A stretch of DNA of 64,000 nucleotides from NCBI GenBank assembly GCA_016778895.1, contig JADHOR010000003.1, forward strand, positions 1-64,000. Direction: 5' to 3'. This DNA is from Candidatus Puniceispirillum sp. (GTDB lineage Bacteria > Pseudomonadota > Alphaproteobacteria > Puniceispirillales > Puniceispirillaceae). Positions 1-8,912 of this stretch are shown here, piece after piece. Every line of letters starts with the position of its first letter. Position 1 is the first letter of the stretch. Made by a program: the position numbers and the translations under genes. Below the pieces are notes generated by a model. The model was given only the letters and a program-made list of their open reading frames with translations. It did no database searches and was not told the DNA's origin.

Positions 1-1491
1 AGTGAGTCGATGCGTGCGTCGACCAAGCGGCATCCGTCGGATATCCGGCTGCAGGTTGGCTGTGATGAAAATGGCCGCATCAGCGGCTTTGTTTTTGATG
101 GTGTTTTCAATACGGGTGCCTATGCCAGTTGGGGGCCGACTGTGGCGAACCGTGTTCCTATTCATGCAAGTGGCCCCTATCAAACAAAGGATTACCGCGC
201 AAATTCTGTTGCCGTTCATACCAACGCCCCGCCAGCCGGTGCGTTTCGTGGATTTGGTGTACCGCAATCAGCCGTTGCACAGGAATGCGCCTATGATTTA
301 CTGGCTGAAAAAATCGGAATAGACCGGTTGGCATTTCGGCGGCTGAACGCGCTGAAAAACGGTGTACCAACTGTCACGGGCCAAATCTTTAATAGCGGCG
401 TTGGTATTGACGAATGTTTCGCCGCTCTGGAAGACAGCTGGCAGCGCGCGCTGGGCGCGGCAGATCAGTTTAATCAGGCAGCGATAAAGGATGCCAGCCC
501 GTGGCGCAAAGGCGTTGGTATTGCCAGCTGCTGGTATGGCTGCGGCAACACATCATTGCCAAATCCGTCGACGATGCGCATCGGCATTACCGCCGATGGG
601 CAGATTGTCCTGCATCAAGGGGCGATGGATATCGGGCAGGGCGCAAATACGGTGATTAGCCAAATTGCCGCAGATGCGCTTGGTGTCGCTGTTCACGACC
701 TGCAGATTGTTGGTGGTGATACCGACCTTACACCTGATTGCGGCAAAACCTCGGCGTCGCGCCAAACATTTGTGTCAGGCAAGGCAGCCATGCTGTCGGG
801 CATGGCGTTGCGCGAGAGATTACTGCGTTATGGCAATGTCGATGCTGACGCCAAGATCAGTCTTGATGGCGCAACCTTGCGGCTGGATGATGCCGCTGGT
901 GGTGCGGTTCGGGTTGAATTGGCGGGGCTGCCGGTCAATGAATATGGCTATGTCTTTATGGCCGAGGAAACCTATGATCCGCCGACCAGCCCGCTTGATG
1001 AAAAGGGGCAGGGCGTTCCTTATGCGGTGTTCGGTTATGGCGCGCAGATTGTCGAATTGTCAATTGATACGGCACTTGGTCGGGTGCGCCTTGATAAAAT
1101 CACGACCGCGCATGATGTCGGACGTGCAATCAATCCGCTTTTGGTTGAAGGCCAGATAGAGGGCGGCGTTGGTCAGGGTATTGGCATGGCCTTAATGGAA
1201 GATTATAAACCCGGACGAACCGAGAATTTGCATGATTATTTGATCCCGACAATTGGCGATATGCCAGAATTTGAGCATATCATTGTCGAGGTGGCTGATG
1301 AAGAAGGTCCGTATGGTGCCAAGGGGCTGGGCGAGCATGTGCTGATCCCGACTGCCCCGGCAATCCTGAACGCAATCCGCCATGCAACGGGTGCGGCTAT
1401 ATATGATCTGCCGGCAACACCGGATAAGGTGCTTGAGGCAATTGCGGCGGCGAAAGTGGCGCCCGCTGCGGTTAGAGGCGGTCTCGCATGA
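1..1491 (+). CDS. Xanthine dehydrogenase-family molybdopterin subunit (5'-truncated by window)
   Basis: The frame is open from base 1 (Ser-Glu-Ser before the first Met at 10), so the gene begins outside the window; about 497 C-terminal residues are visible. It resembles the large, Mo-cofactor-binding subunit of the xanthine dehydrogenase/CO dehydrogenase family, which hydroxylates N-heterocycles, purines or aldehydes in the cytoplasm. Visible family marks are GAFRGFG (cofactor-binding loop), a Gln-Gly stretch in DIGQGANT, and GAKGLGEH near the end, which carries the conserved catalytic Glu. It overlaps the next gene by ATGA, so the two are translationally coupled. The downstream 6-hydroxynicotinate-reductase-like gene hints that the substrate may be an N-heterocycle; that is inference. 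FeS and FAD subunits are not visible and may lie upstream. Confidence 0.88.
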   Translation, partial: SESMRASTKRHPSDIRLQVGCDENGRISGFVFDGVFNTGAYASWGPTVANRVPIHASGPYQTKDYRANSVAVHTNAPPAGAFRGFGVPQSAVAQECAYDLLAEKIGIDRLAFRRLNALKNGVPTVTGQIFNSGVGIDECFAALEDSWQRALGAADQFNQAAIKDASPWRKGVGIASCWYGCGNTSLPNPSTMRIGITADGQIVLHQGAMDIGQGANTVISQIAADALGVAVHDLQIVGGDTDLTPDCGKTSASRQTFVSGKAAMLSGMALRERLLRYGNVDADAKISLDGATLRLDDAAGGAVRVELAGLPVNEYGYVFMAEETYDPPTSPLDEKGQGVPYAVFGYGAQIVELSIDTALGRVRLDKITTAHDVGRAINPLLVEGQIEGGVGQGIGMALMEDYKPGRTENLHDYLIPTIGDMPEFEHIIVEVADEEGPYGAKGLGEHVLIPTAPAILNAIRHATGAAIYDLPATPDKVLEAIAAAKVAPAAVRGGLA

Positions 1492-2987
1492 AAGTCAAAA
1501 CTAGTCGGGACAAGCGCGTTGAAGAAAAGATCCGCTGTGATGCCTGTCCGGTGATGTGTTATATCGCCGATGGTAAATCGGGGGCGTGTGATCGCTATGC
1601 AAATGATGGCGGCCAGCTTGTAAGGCTTGATCCTTTGCTGGTAATGCAACGCCGGGTTGATGATGGGGGCCAGTTGGTGCCGTTTCTGGATCAGGCGGAT
1701 GACTGGAATGGTGATCTGATCACGCCCGAGGACGCTTTTGTCACAGCGGTTGGTGCCGGTACGACCTATCCCGATTACAAGCCGGCGCCGTTTATTGTTA
1801 GTAGCGTTGTCGACGGTGTGGACATGGTCACGGTGGTGTCTGAGGGAATTTTCAGCTATTGCGGTGCCAAGGTTAAAATCGACACGGACCGGCATATTGG
1901 CCCTGAAACCGCGCTGGTTCGGGTTGATGGTGAACCGGTTGGCCATGTAACAACCGGTGAATATGGATCGCAAATGCTGTCTTTGGGTGGGGTGCATCAC
2001 CTTACCGGCGGCGGTAAAAAGGAAGGCCGCGTTACCTGTGCCACCTTGCTGGCGCTTTGCAATGGCGAGGCGGTTGATATGCAGGTTGATAACGGCTCGA
2101 CGCTTTTGCTGCAGGCTGGCAAGCCGCCGGTGATAAATGGCGTTGTTGAGGCGCGGATGCGGGTTGGATGCGGCTCGGCAACGGTTGGTATGTTTGCGGC
2201 GCAGTGGCACGGGTTGGTCGACGAAGTGGTCATTGTTGATGATCACATCACCGGCGTCATGTCCGAGCATCAGGCCGGAAAAGTTATTGGCTGGCGACCA
2301 AGCGGGATTAAGATTATCGGCCGCAGATCTACGCCCGGGCGCTATTTTCAGGTTGCCGAGCCAGGCACCGGATGGGGCGGCACAAACCTGATAGATCCGT
2401 TGGCGATTTTGGGACCGTTTGACGCTAAAATTGCGCAGCCGGGTCAGTCATTGCTGATGATCTCGACGACCGGCGAGCAGTTTGCCTATTATGAGCTGGA
2501 TGAAAATCTGCAGCCAATAGAAACCGAAATGCCGGAACGATTGCAGCCATCAATCCGGCGTATTGAAGAAAATTGTGAGCCGGCCCTGACCTCGGTCAAT
2601 TTCATGGGTGGTGCCGGTGGTTCATTGCGCGCGGGTGTTACGGAAAATCCGGTGATGCTGACACGCTCGGTAAAGGATTCGCTAACTCGCGTGACCTGTG
2701 GCGGGGCGCCAGTTTATATTTGGCCAGGTGGTGGCATCACGCTGATGGTTGATGTAACCAGCCTGCCGGAAAATGCCTTTGGTTATGTGCCGACACCAGC
2801 GTTGGTTGCGCCCATTGAATTTACCATGCGTAAGGAAGACTATATCGCGCTTGGCGGGCATCTTGACCATGTGATATCGATTGATGATGTTCTGGCCGGC
2901 AAGATCGGGCGGCAGAATGATCATAAGCTGAGTGGCAAAAGACGATTTGCTCAACAGCCGCAAAACCCCTGGCCAATAAGGCGCTAA
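1488..2987 (+). CDS. 6-hydroxynicotinate reductase-like iron-sulfur protein
   Basis: This 499-residue protein resembles the family annotated as 6-hydroxynicotinate reductase after the ferredoxin-dependent ring-reducing enzyme of Eubacterium barkeri nicotinate fermentation. The N-terminus has a Cys cluster C17-x2-C20-x3-C24-x9-C34 that suits an Fe-S cluster. Further on are GAGTTYPDY at 89-97, a Gly-rich patch (TGGGKKEG, near 170) and CGSATVG near 226. The ATG overlaps the stop of the Mo hydroxylase subunit, and UPF0280 starts three bases after its stop, so the three genes form one unit. In an aerobic marine organism the true substrate is unlikely to be settled by the family name; reduction of a hydroxylated heterocycle is inferred from the context. 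Confidence 0.72.
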   Translation: MKVKTSRDKRVEEKIRCDACPVMCYIADGKSGACDRYANDGGQLVRLDPLLVMQRRVDDGGQLVPFLDQADDWNGDLITPEDAFVTAVGAGTTYPDYKPAPFIVSSVVDGVDMVTVVSEGIFSYCGAKVKIDTDRHIGPETALVRVDGEPVGHVTTGEYGSQMLSLGGVHHLTGGGKKEGRVTCATLLALCNGEAVDMQVDNGSTLLLQAGKPPVINGVVEARMRVGCGSATVGMFAAQWHGLVDEVVIVDDHITGVMSEHQAGKVIGWRPSGIKIIGRRSTPGRYFQVAEPGTGWGGTNLIDPLAILGPFDAKIAQPGQSLLMISTTGEQFAYYELDENLQPIETEMPERLQPSIRRIEENCEPALTSVNFMGGAGGSLRAGVTENPVMLTRSVKDSLTRVTCGGAPVYIWPGGGITLMVDVTSLPENAFGYVPTPALVAPIEFTMRKEDYIALGGHLDHVISIDDVLAGKIGRQNDHKLSGKRRFAQQPQNPWPIRR

Positions 2988-2990
2988 GCT

Positions 2991-3971
2991 ATGTCCGGGT
3001 TGCGCCCCCAGCCACCGCCGTCGCCTCAGCCTGAACTTATCTCAGTAAATTTACCTAAAATGGTTGGACAGCCGCTGCAAATGCCAAGTGGGGCAATGGC
3101 AAACTGGCTCGATCACCGCCTACATCTTCAGCATGGGCCCATTGACCTTATCGTGACGGCGGAGGGTGAGCCGGCAACGGTGGCGCTGGCTTATGCGCGT
3201 GCGGCTGACAGGTTTAGCGGCTTGCTGGATGAGCTTGTCAGCGAATTGCCGCTGCTGCGAGCCCCTGCAGAGAAAGACAGCCCTGCTAAGTTTGAAGGGC
3301 TGGTTGCACGGCGTATGGCGGCGGCCATTCAGCCGTATTTACCCCGATATAGCAATGCCGACTTCATCACACCGATGGCGGCAGTTGCAGGAAGTGTTGC
3401 TGATGAGATTTTGCAGCTGATGGGGGCTGAGCTTGATCGTGCATCGGTAAATAATGGCGGTGATATCGCGCTTTATCTTGGCAAGGGCGCGCATTTTGAC
3501 GTGGGTATGGGTGATGAGCGTGACATGCATCTGAGCGATTTTGCGCGGGCCGCAACGGCTGGTGGGCGCGGCAAATTACCACTTTATGGTCGCATAAGAC
3601 TGGATGAGCATGACCGTATAGGCGGGATTGCAACCAGTGGTTGGCGCGGGCGCAGCCAGTCATTAGGGATCGCGGATTCGGTAACAGTTCTGGCACAAAC
3701 GGCGGCGGCGGCTGATGTGGCGGCAACGCTGATTGCAAATGCGATAACAATATCGTCACCGGCGATTCTGCGGGTGCCAGCAACGGATCTTTATCCCGAT
3801 AGCGATTTAAACGAACGGCTGGTTACGGTTGAGGTTGGCGTGTTGACGGCAGAAGAAATTAGCAGCGCGCTGGGTAATGGTGGCGCGCTCGCCCGTCAGC
3901 TGTGTGATGATGGGCTAATCAACGGCGTGCATGCGCGGCTGCAGGGGCATTCGATTGTGGTGAATGCCTAA
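2991..3971 (+). CDS. UPF0280 family protein (ApbE superfamily)
   Basis: The 326-residue product matches the UPF0280 family in overall pattern: a Gly/Ala-rich middle with an alternating strand-helix look, and motifs such as GDIALYLG near 156 and IATSGWRGRSQSLGIADSVTVLA around 212-234. UPF0280 is grouped with the ApbE flavin-transferase superfamily but has no established reaction that I know of. It follows the reductase-like gene after three bases and is probably co-transcribed. The first about 25 residues are Pro-rich and unlike a signal peptide, so I expect a cytoplasmic protein. A role in maturing or flavinylating its neighbour is a hypothesis only. Confidence 0.78.
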   Translation: MSGLRPQPPPSPQPELISVNLPKMVGQPLQMPSGAMANWLDHRLHLQHGPIDLIVTAEGEPATVALAYARAADRFSGLLDELVSELPLLRAPAEKDSPAKFEGLVARRMAAAIQPYLPRYSNADFITPMAAVAGSVADEILQLMGAELDRASVNNGGDIALYLGKGAHFDVGMGDERDMHLSDFARAATAGGRGKLPLYGRIRLDEHDRIGGIATSGWRGRSQSLGIADSVTVLAQTAAAADVAATLIANAITISSPAILRVPATDLYPDSDLNERLVTVEVGVLTAEEISSALGNGGALARQLCDDGLINGVHARLQGHSIVVNA

Positions 3972-4082
3972 TCGGACGAAAGGCCACATAATTTTTTTTA
4001 AAAGCCCCTTGGTCACGGCGCGAAAATCGGTCAGGCTAAAGCCAGTAGATTACCTCACCAGCTAAGGCTCTCCAATAAGGTC

Positions 4083-4826
4083 ATGATAGATTTAATTGTT
4101 TTTGATAAGGATGGCGTGATCCTTGACCTTGAGGCAACCTGGTTGCCGGTAGCGTTGGCAGTGGCACATTATACGGCAAGTCGCATTCCCGATGGTTGGG
4201 GTGAATCGGTGGGTGCGGCGGAATTACTCGCTGCCATTGGTGTTGATGAGGATGCTGGCGTGATTGACCCACGGGGGATTTTTGCGGCTGGTTCTTTTGC
4301 GGATATTCGCGATCGCTGGCAGAAAATACTCCCACCGCATATGATCAGGCTGGATAGTGATGAGCGCTATGCGCATGATGTCAGGGAACTGGTTAACCTT
4401 CATGGCCGCAATAAAACTGTGACGAAAGGCGACGTGGTTACACCACTTCGCCAGCTCTATGACGCTGGCTACGCGCTGGCAATCCTGACCAACGATTCGG
4501 AAAATAGTGCCCGGAAGAATATGCAGGACATTGGTGTTCTTGACCTTTTTTGCACCATAGTTGGCGCGGATAGTGGCTATGGATCAAAGCCCGGGCCGCA
4601 CGGGTTCTTTCGCTGCTGTGAAATTGCCGGTGTAACGCCGGCAACCAGCATTATGGTCGGGGATACAATGGCCGATTATGGTACAGCTACTGCGGCGAAG
4701 GCAGCTGATTTTATCTGTGTCGCTGATCATGTTGACGATCGGCCGCATCATGATATTGATCATGCTAAGGTCATTGGCAGAATTGACCAGTTGCCAGCCT
4801 TGATGGCGGGGCGGCTGGCCGGTTAG
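4083..4826 (+). CDS. HAD-superfamily phosphatase (phosphoglycolate phosphatase-like)
   Basis: The 247-residue protein carries the four HAD motifs. Motif I is DKDGVI at 8-13 (nucleophile Asp8 and acid/base Asp10). Motif II is LTNDS near 139, the conserved Lys lies in GSKPG near 172, and motif IV is VGDTMADYG near 197. The helical insert after motif I is cap type 1, as in phosphoglycolate phosphatases and related enzymes. The substrate cannot be read from the sequence. Its TAG stop lies right before the ferredoxin reductase gene, suggesting one transcript. The start is the ATG after a purine-poor leader; no better upstream start was seen. Confidence 0.82.
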   Translation: MIDLIVFDKDGVILDLEATWLPVALAVAHYTASRIPDGWGESVGAAELLAAIGVDEDAGVIDPRGIFAAGSFADIRDRWQKILPPHMIRLDSDERYAHDVRELVNLHGRNKTVTKGDVVTPLRQLYDAGYALAILTNDSENSARKNMQDIGVLDLFCTIVGADSGYGSKPGPHGFFRCCEIAGVTPATSIMVGDTMADYGTATAAKAADFICVADHVDDRPHHDIDHAKVIGRIDQLPALMAGRLAG

Positions 4827-4852
4827 TGAAGCGAATAATCAGCAGGAACATG

Positions 4853-6085
4853 ATGTCAGATAAAATTATTATTATCGGAGCTAGTCATGCGGGTATTGCC
4901 TGCGCCGAACAATTACGCACGAACGGGTTCGCCGGCCAGATTACCATTATCGACCGGCTAAACGGCCTGCCGCTTGAACGCCCGCCATTGTCAAAGGCGT
5001 TTCTGCAGGCCGATGGCAGCGACGATGCGAAATTTTTATTGCGGCGATCTGACTGGTTTACCGCGTATCAGATTGACCTTGTTGATGGCCGGATTGCAAC
5101 GGCAATTGACCCGGTGCAAAAGCAGATAAGCCTCGATGATGGCTGTCGGTATAACTATGACAGGCTGGTGCTTGCCACCGGCGCGGTGCCGCGCCAGCTA
5201 GCAGCGGCAAGTGGTCTTGATGGGGTGTTTGTGCTGCGGCATCCAGATGATGCGCATCGTCTGCGTATGGCAATTGGGGGTCGGCGTCATGCGGTGGTGA
5301 TTGGCGGTGGTTATATCGGGCTGGAGGTTGCCGCCAGCCTTACCAAAATTGGCGTTAAGGTCGATGTGATCGAAATGGCCGACAGATTATTGGCGCGGGT
5401 GGCGAGTCCGCCTATTTCGGATTTTTTTGCAGAGTTACATCAAAGCCATGATGTGCGGCTTCACCTTGGTGCCAGCAGTGATGAGATCTTGCAGCAGGAT
5501 GGTAGCTTTGCCGGCATACGCCTTGACAGCGGTATGGTGCTTGACGCTGAATTATTGCTTATCGGTATTGGGGTGTCGCCTGACCTGGAGCTGGCGGCCG
5601 ATGCCGGGCTTGCCTGCGGTAATGGCATTCTTGTCAATGCCAGGATGCAAACCTCACTGGACGATATTTTTGCCATTGGTGATGTCGCCCTAATCGACGG
5701 GGCGGCGTTGCGGATTGAGTCTGTTGATAATGCACAAGTAACGGCAGCGTGTGCCGCCGCGGCGATTTGCGGCACTGCCCAACCGGCACTAGCGGCGCCA
5801 TGGTTCTGGTCAGAACAGTTTGATGTGCGGTTGCAATCCGCCGGGATTGTGCCTTTGGCCACTGCTGAGGTGCAATACTCGATGCGTCTGGGCAAGCGCG
5901 AAGGCGGGTTTTCGGTCTGGAGCTATGATCAGGCGGGCGCGCTTGCCGCGGTCGAGGCGGTTCGCGATCCAGCTGGCTATATGCTTGGCAAGAAATGTCT
6001 TGATGAGGGGTTGTCACCCGACCCTGACGAAATCGTCAATGCCGATTTTGACCTAAAAGCCTTCATTGCGGAGGCAGCCCAATGA
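4853..6085 (+). CDS. FAD-dependent ferredoxin--NAD(P)+ reductase
   Basis: The roughly 410-residue flavoprotein has two Rossmann motifs. GASHAGIACAEQL near the N-terminus binds FAD, and GGGYIGLEVAASL near residue 155 binds NAD(P)H. LERPPLSKAF and the FAIGDVAL segment near 280 are typical of ferredoxin and rhodocoxin/putidaredoxin reductases (Rubredoxin/ThcD family). It would pass electrons from NAD(P)H to a small Fe-S protein, but no ferredoxin gene sits beside it. I chose the ATG at 4853 because CAGGAA precedes it by a good spacing; an ATG at 4850 and a GTG overlapping the HAD stop at 4826 are alternatives. It overlaps the threonine aldolase by ATGA. Confidence 0.85.
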   Translation: MSDKIIIIGASHAGIACAEQLRTNGFAGQITIIDRLNGLPLERPPLSKAFLQADGSDDAKFLLRRSDWFTAYQIDLVDGRIATAIDPVQKQISLDDGCRYNYDRLVLATGAVPRQLAAASGLDGVFVLRHPDDAHRLRMAIGGRRHAVVIGGGYIGLEVAASLTKIGVKVDVIEMADRLLARVASPPISDFFAELHQSHDVRLHLGASSDEILQQDGSFAGIRLDSGMVLDAELLLIGIGVSPDLELAADAGLACGNGILVNARMQTSLDDIFAIGDVALIDGAALRIESVDNAQVTAACAAAAICGTAQPALAAPWFWSEQFDVRLQSAGIVPLATAEVQYSMRLGKREGGFSVWSYDQAGALAAVEAVRDPAGYMLGKKCLDEGLSPDPDEIVNADFDLKAFIAEAAQ

Positions 6086-7134
6086 CGAGTTATCAGGATG
6101 CGGCGCAGGCCAATCAACAGGTGTGGATTGACCTTCGGAGCGACACCGTAACCAGACCAACTGCAGCGATGCGTGAAGCCATGGCAAATGCTGAGGTTGG
6201 TGATGATGTATATGGTGATGACCCGACAGTAAACGAGCTTCAGGCGAGGGTAGCCAAGCTTCTTGGCAAGCAAGCGGGTCTGTTTGTTGCCAGTGGTACG
6301 CAGTCCAACCTTTGCGCATTGCTGGCACATTGCCAGCGCGGTGACGAATTGCTGGTTGGTGATTGCTATCATGTTCACCGCTATGAGGCTGGCGGCGTAT
6401 CCGTGCTTGGTGGGGTAATGATGGAGGCGCTTGCCACGGATCATCGCGGCATGATGCAGCCTGCTGCCATCACCAAGGCGGTAAAGCCGGATGACCCACA
6501 TTGCCCGATCAGCCGTCTGCTATGTCTGGAAAATACCGTCTCGGGTCACGCGCATGACGTGGCAAGCATCGCCGGCCTTGCCAAGGCTGGACGGGATAGC
6601 GGGCTTGCGGTACATCTTGATGGGGCGAGGCTGATGAATGCGTCGGTCAAGCTGGGCGTGCCCGCGCGCCAGCTGGTAGAAGCGGTTGATAGCGTGTCTT
6701 TGTGCCTGTCAAAAGGATTGGGAACGCCAGCCGGATCAGTGCTGGTCGGATCAGCCGAATTTATTGCGCGCGCACGCCGGATGCGCAAGCTGGTTGGTGG
6801 CGGTATGCGGCAGGTTGGTATTCTGGCCGCGGCAGGGCTTTATGCGCTTGAACATCACATTGACCGGCTGGCCGATGACCATGTGGCGGCGCATCGCCTT
6901 GCGGATCAGCTTGGTCAAATTGCCAAGGTTACGGTGAATGCCGATCTGGTTGAAACAAATATGGTCTTTATGCAGCTGCCAGAGGGGGCGGCAGACCCGC
7001 TTCGGGCGCATCTTGCTGGCCGCGGTATCTTGCTTGGCACTGGCGACCGGACAATCCGGCTTGTCACGCATCTTGATATTGATTTCTTGGCGATCGATCA
7101 ATTTACCGCCGAAATTGCTGATTTTTTCGGATAA
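6082..7134 (+). CDS. Low-specificity L-threonine aldolase
   Basis: The 350-residue protein belongs to the PLP-dependent beta-eliminating lyase/threonine aldolase family, which cleaves L-threonine or allo-threonine to glycine and acetaldehyde. It opens with the family signature [11 protein letters not shown], followed by [22 protein letters not shown] and VHLDGARL mark the cofactor pocket, and [11 protein letters not shown] near 213 contains the PLP-binding Lys. The start overlaps the reductase stop by four bases, so it is coupled to the upstream genes. Length and motifs are normal. The glycine produced could feed one-carbon metabolism, which is of interest beside the folate-dependent DmdA, but that link is inference. 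Confidence 0.9.
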   Translation: MTSYQDAAQANQQVWIDLRSDTVTRPTAAMREAMANAEVGDDVYGDDPTVNELQARVAKLLGKQAGLFVASGTQSNLCALLAHCQRGDELLVGDCYHVHRYEAGGVSVLGGVMMEALATDHRGMMQPAAITKAVKPDDPHCPISRLLCLENTVSGHAHDVASIAGLAKAGRDSGLAVHLDGARLMNASVKLGVPARQLVEAVDSVSLCLSKGLGTPAGSVLVGSAEFIARARRMRKLVGGGMRQVGILAAAGLYALEHHIDRLADDHVAAHRLADQLGQIAKVTVNADLVETNMVFMQLPEGAADPLRAHLAGRGILLGTGDRTIRLVTHLDIDFLAIDQFTAEIADFFG

Positions 7135-7253
7135 GGCGTTTTTGCGCAAAAATATCCTATAAGTTGACGAAAATGGAATATCTGATCAGGTTTTAACTAT
7201 GGCAATATCCCGTGAAAATGTGATGTCTTAGTCATTCATACATGGGTGCTGTC

Positions 7254-8363
7254 ATGGCGGTTCAGCTATCGATTGGTTCGCGGGTTCGCAAAAGCCCGTT
7301 TTTTAAGTCAAGTCGTAACGCCGGTCTGACGGCTGCAAGTGTTTATAATCATATGTATATGCCAACCAGCTATGGTGATCCAGCGGCCGAATATGACCGC
7401 CTTATTAATGGTGTTGCCATGTGGGATGTTGCGGTTGAAAGGCAGGTCGCACTGAAGGGGCCGGATGCGCTGGCGCTGGCGCGGTTATTGACGCCGCGTA
7501 ATCTTGACGGTCTGGTCATCGGGCAGGGAAAATATGTACCGCTGTGCAATTATAATGGCGCGATTATCAATGATCCGGTCCTGTTGCAGGTTGCCGAGCA
7601 TGAAATCTGGCTGTCGATCGCCGATAGTGACATTCAATTATGGGCAAGCGCGGTGGCGGGCGCGCTGAAGCTGGATGTCGACGTGTTTGAACCTGATGTC
7701 TCGCCGCTTGCGATTCAGGGGCCAAAGGCGATTGAGGTTGTCTCGGATCTATTTGGTGACTGGGTCCGTGAGCTAAAATATTTTGGCTTTCGGGTTACTG
7801 ATCTTGGCGGGATTCCGCTAGTGGTTGCGCGGTCGGGCTGGTCAAAGCAAGGCGGCTATGAGCTATATCTTCGTGACGCTAGTCGTGGTGATGAGTTATG
7901 GGCGCGTGTCGCCGAAGCGGGCAAGCCCTACAGTATAGGGCCGGGTACGCCCAATTACATTGAACGGATTGAAAGTGGCCTGATTTCCTATGGCGCTGAT
8001 ACTGATGCTGAGACCAACCCGTTTGAACTGGGTATGGATAAATTCATCGCGCTTGATCAGCCGTATGATTTCATTGGCAAAGACGCGCTGATCGCGATCA
8101 AGAGAGCTGGTGTCACGCGCCGTTTTATGGGGTTGATTATTGATGGCCCGCGGATCATGCAGACGAGTGAGGATCGTCATAACGTCACGTGTAATGGCGC
8201 TGATGCTGGCTATGTGAGTGCGTGTGTGTTCTCGCCGCGGGTTGGTGAGAATATCGGCGTTGGCATGGTGTCAATTGTGGCAATTGATGCGGCAGAGCCG
8301 GTGCAGATCCAGATGGAAGATGGGCCGCGATCAGCTCGCATTGTTCCACTGCCCTTTATCTAG
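7254..8363 (+). CDS. dmdA: Dimethylsulfoniopropionate demethylase DmdA (GcvT family)
   Basis: The protein of about 370 residues belongs to the glycine-cleavage T-protein fold family and carries the marks of DmdA rather than GcvT. These include VYNHMYMPT, WDVAVERQV, WLSIADSDIQ, ARSGWSKQGGYELY, GPGTPNYIERIESGLISYG, NPFELG and the C-terminal LPFI, which I recall as very close to the Pelagibacter enzyme. DmdA demethylates DMSP with tetrahydrofolate to give methylmercaptopropionate and 5-methyl-THF in the cytoplasm. The ATG at 7254 has GGGTG upstream; the ATG at 7242 is an alternative. It has its own 107-base or longer leader and seems to stand alone; dmdB, dmdC and dmdD are not nearby. Confidence 0.88.
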   Translation: MAVQLSIGSRVRKSPFFKSSRNAGLTAASVYNHMYMPTSYGDPAAEYDRLINGVAMWDVAVERQVALKGPDALALARLLTPRNLDGLVIGQGKYVPLCNYNGAIINDPVLLQVAEHEIWLSIADSDIQLWASAVAGALKLDVDVFEPDVSPLAIQGPKAIEVVSDLFGDWVRELKYFGFRVTDLGGIPLVVARSGWSKQGGYELYLRDASRGDELWARVAEAGKPYSIGPGTPNYIERIESGLISYGADTDAETNPFELGMDKFIALDQPYDFIGKDALIAIKRAGVTRRFMGLIIDGPRIMQTSEDRHNVTCNGADAGYVSACVFSPRVGENIGVGMVSIVAIDAAEPVQIQMEDGPRSARIVPLPFI

Positions 8364-8476
8364 AGCGCTAGCACCTGCTGGGGTAATCCTTAAAACCAAT
8401 TTCGCTCAAATGTGAATTTTGCTAGCGTTACCAGATGCTAGGTTGATAGCGCAAGTTACTGACAACAAGATTTCTG

Positions 8477-8817
8477 ATGCTAAGCGCGGTTAGCTTTGGA
8501 CTGATATTGCGCTGGCTGCGGCAGCCGCCTCCGGTAGGGTATATTCTTGCCGAATTCGCGCTGGGGCCAACTGGCCTCAGACTTGTCGATTACTCGGATG
8601 AAATTTCGTCGCTTGCCGAATTTGGCATATCCTGCTGCTGTTCATTATCTGTATCGAGCTATCGGTCAAAGCCTTTTTCCCCGTGTTGCAACTGGCGTTA
8701 ATTGCTGCAAGCCTGTTTCTATCATTGCGAGGGAGTGGCGTGCTGCATTATCACGTGGTGCGCTACCGAATCCATAATCCTGATCAGCAACCATCTGTTG
8801 CGCCCAACAACAAATAA
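8477..8817 (+). pseudogene. Remnant of a Kef-type K+/H+ antiporter (CPA2), 5' part only
   Basis: From 8477 one frame reads like the start of Kef/CPA2 antiporters: FGLILRWLRQPPPVGYILAE, then GPTGLRLV and EISSLAEFGI. At about 8628 the frame breaks. The expected continuation (ILLLFIICIELSVKAF, then a hydrophobic run) is found two bases out of register and stays open to a TAA at 8815. The remaining roughly 300 or more residues of a transporter are missing, so this is a truncated and frameshifted remnant. Homology fades after about 8740. It lies between dmdA and the csp terminator. Confidence 0.72.
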
Positions 8818-8848
8818 AAAAGGCCGCTCTAAATGATTGAGCGACCCC
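8813..8848 (-). terminator. Rho-independent terminator of the csp gene
   Basis: Read on the minus strand, GGTCGCTC and GAGCGGCC form an eight-position stem with one mismatch around a nine-base loop, followed by TTTTTTATTTG. It lies 64 bases past the stop of the cold-shock gene. Confidence 0.85.
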
Positions 8849-8912
8849 CATGCATTTAGCCCATGGTCAGCATGGCCAAACTGCAATTTGTTTTATCGCA
8901 AACGGCGATTGT

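Noticed and set aside
1236-2270. 344-residue minus-strand open frame
   Set aside because: It is antisense to the Mo hydroxylase and reductase-like genes, both strongly coding, and reads as low-sense His/Arg/Asn-rich protein.
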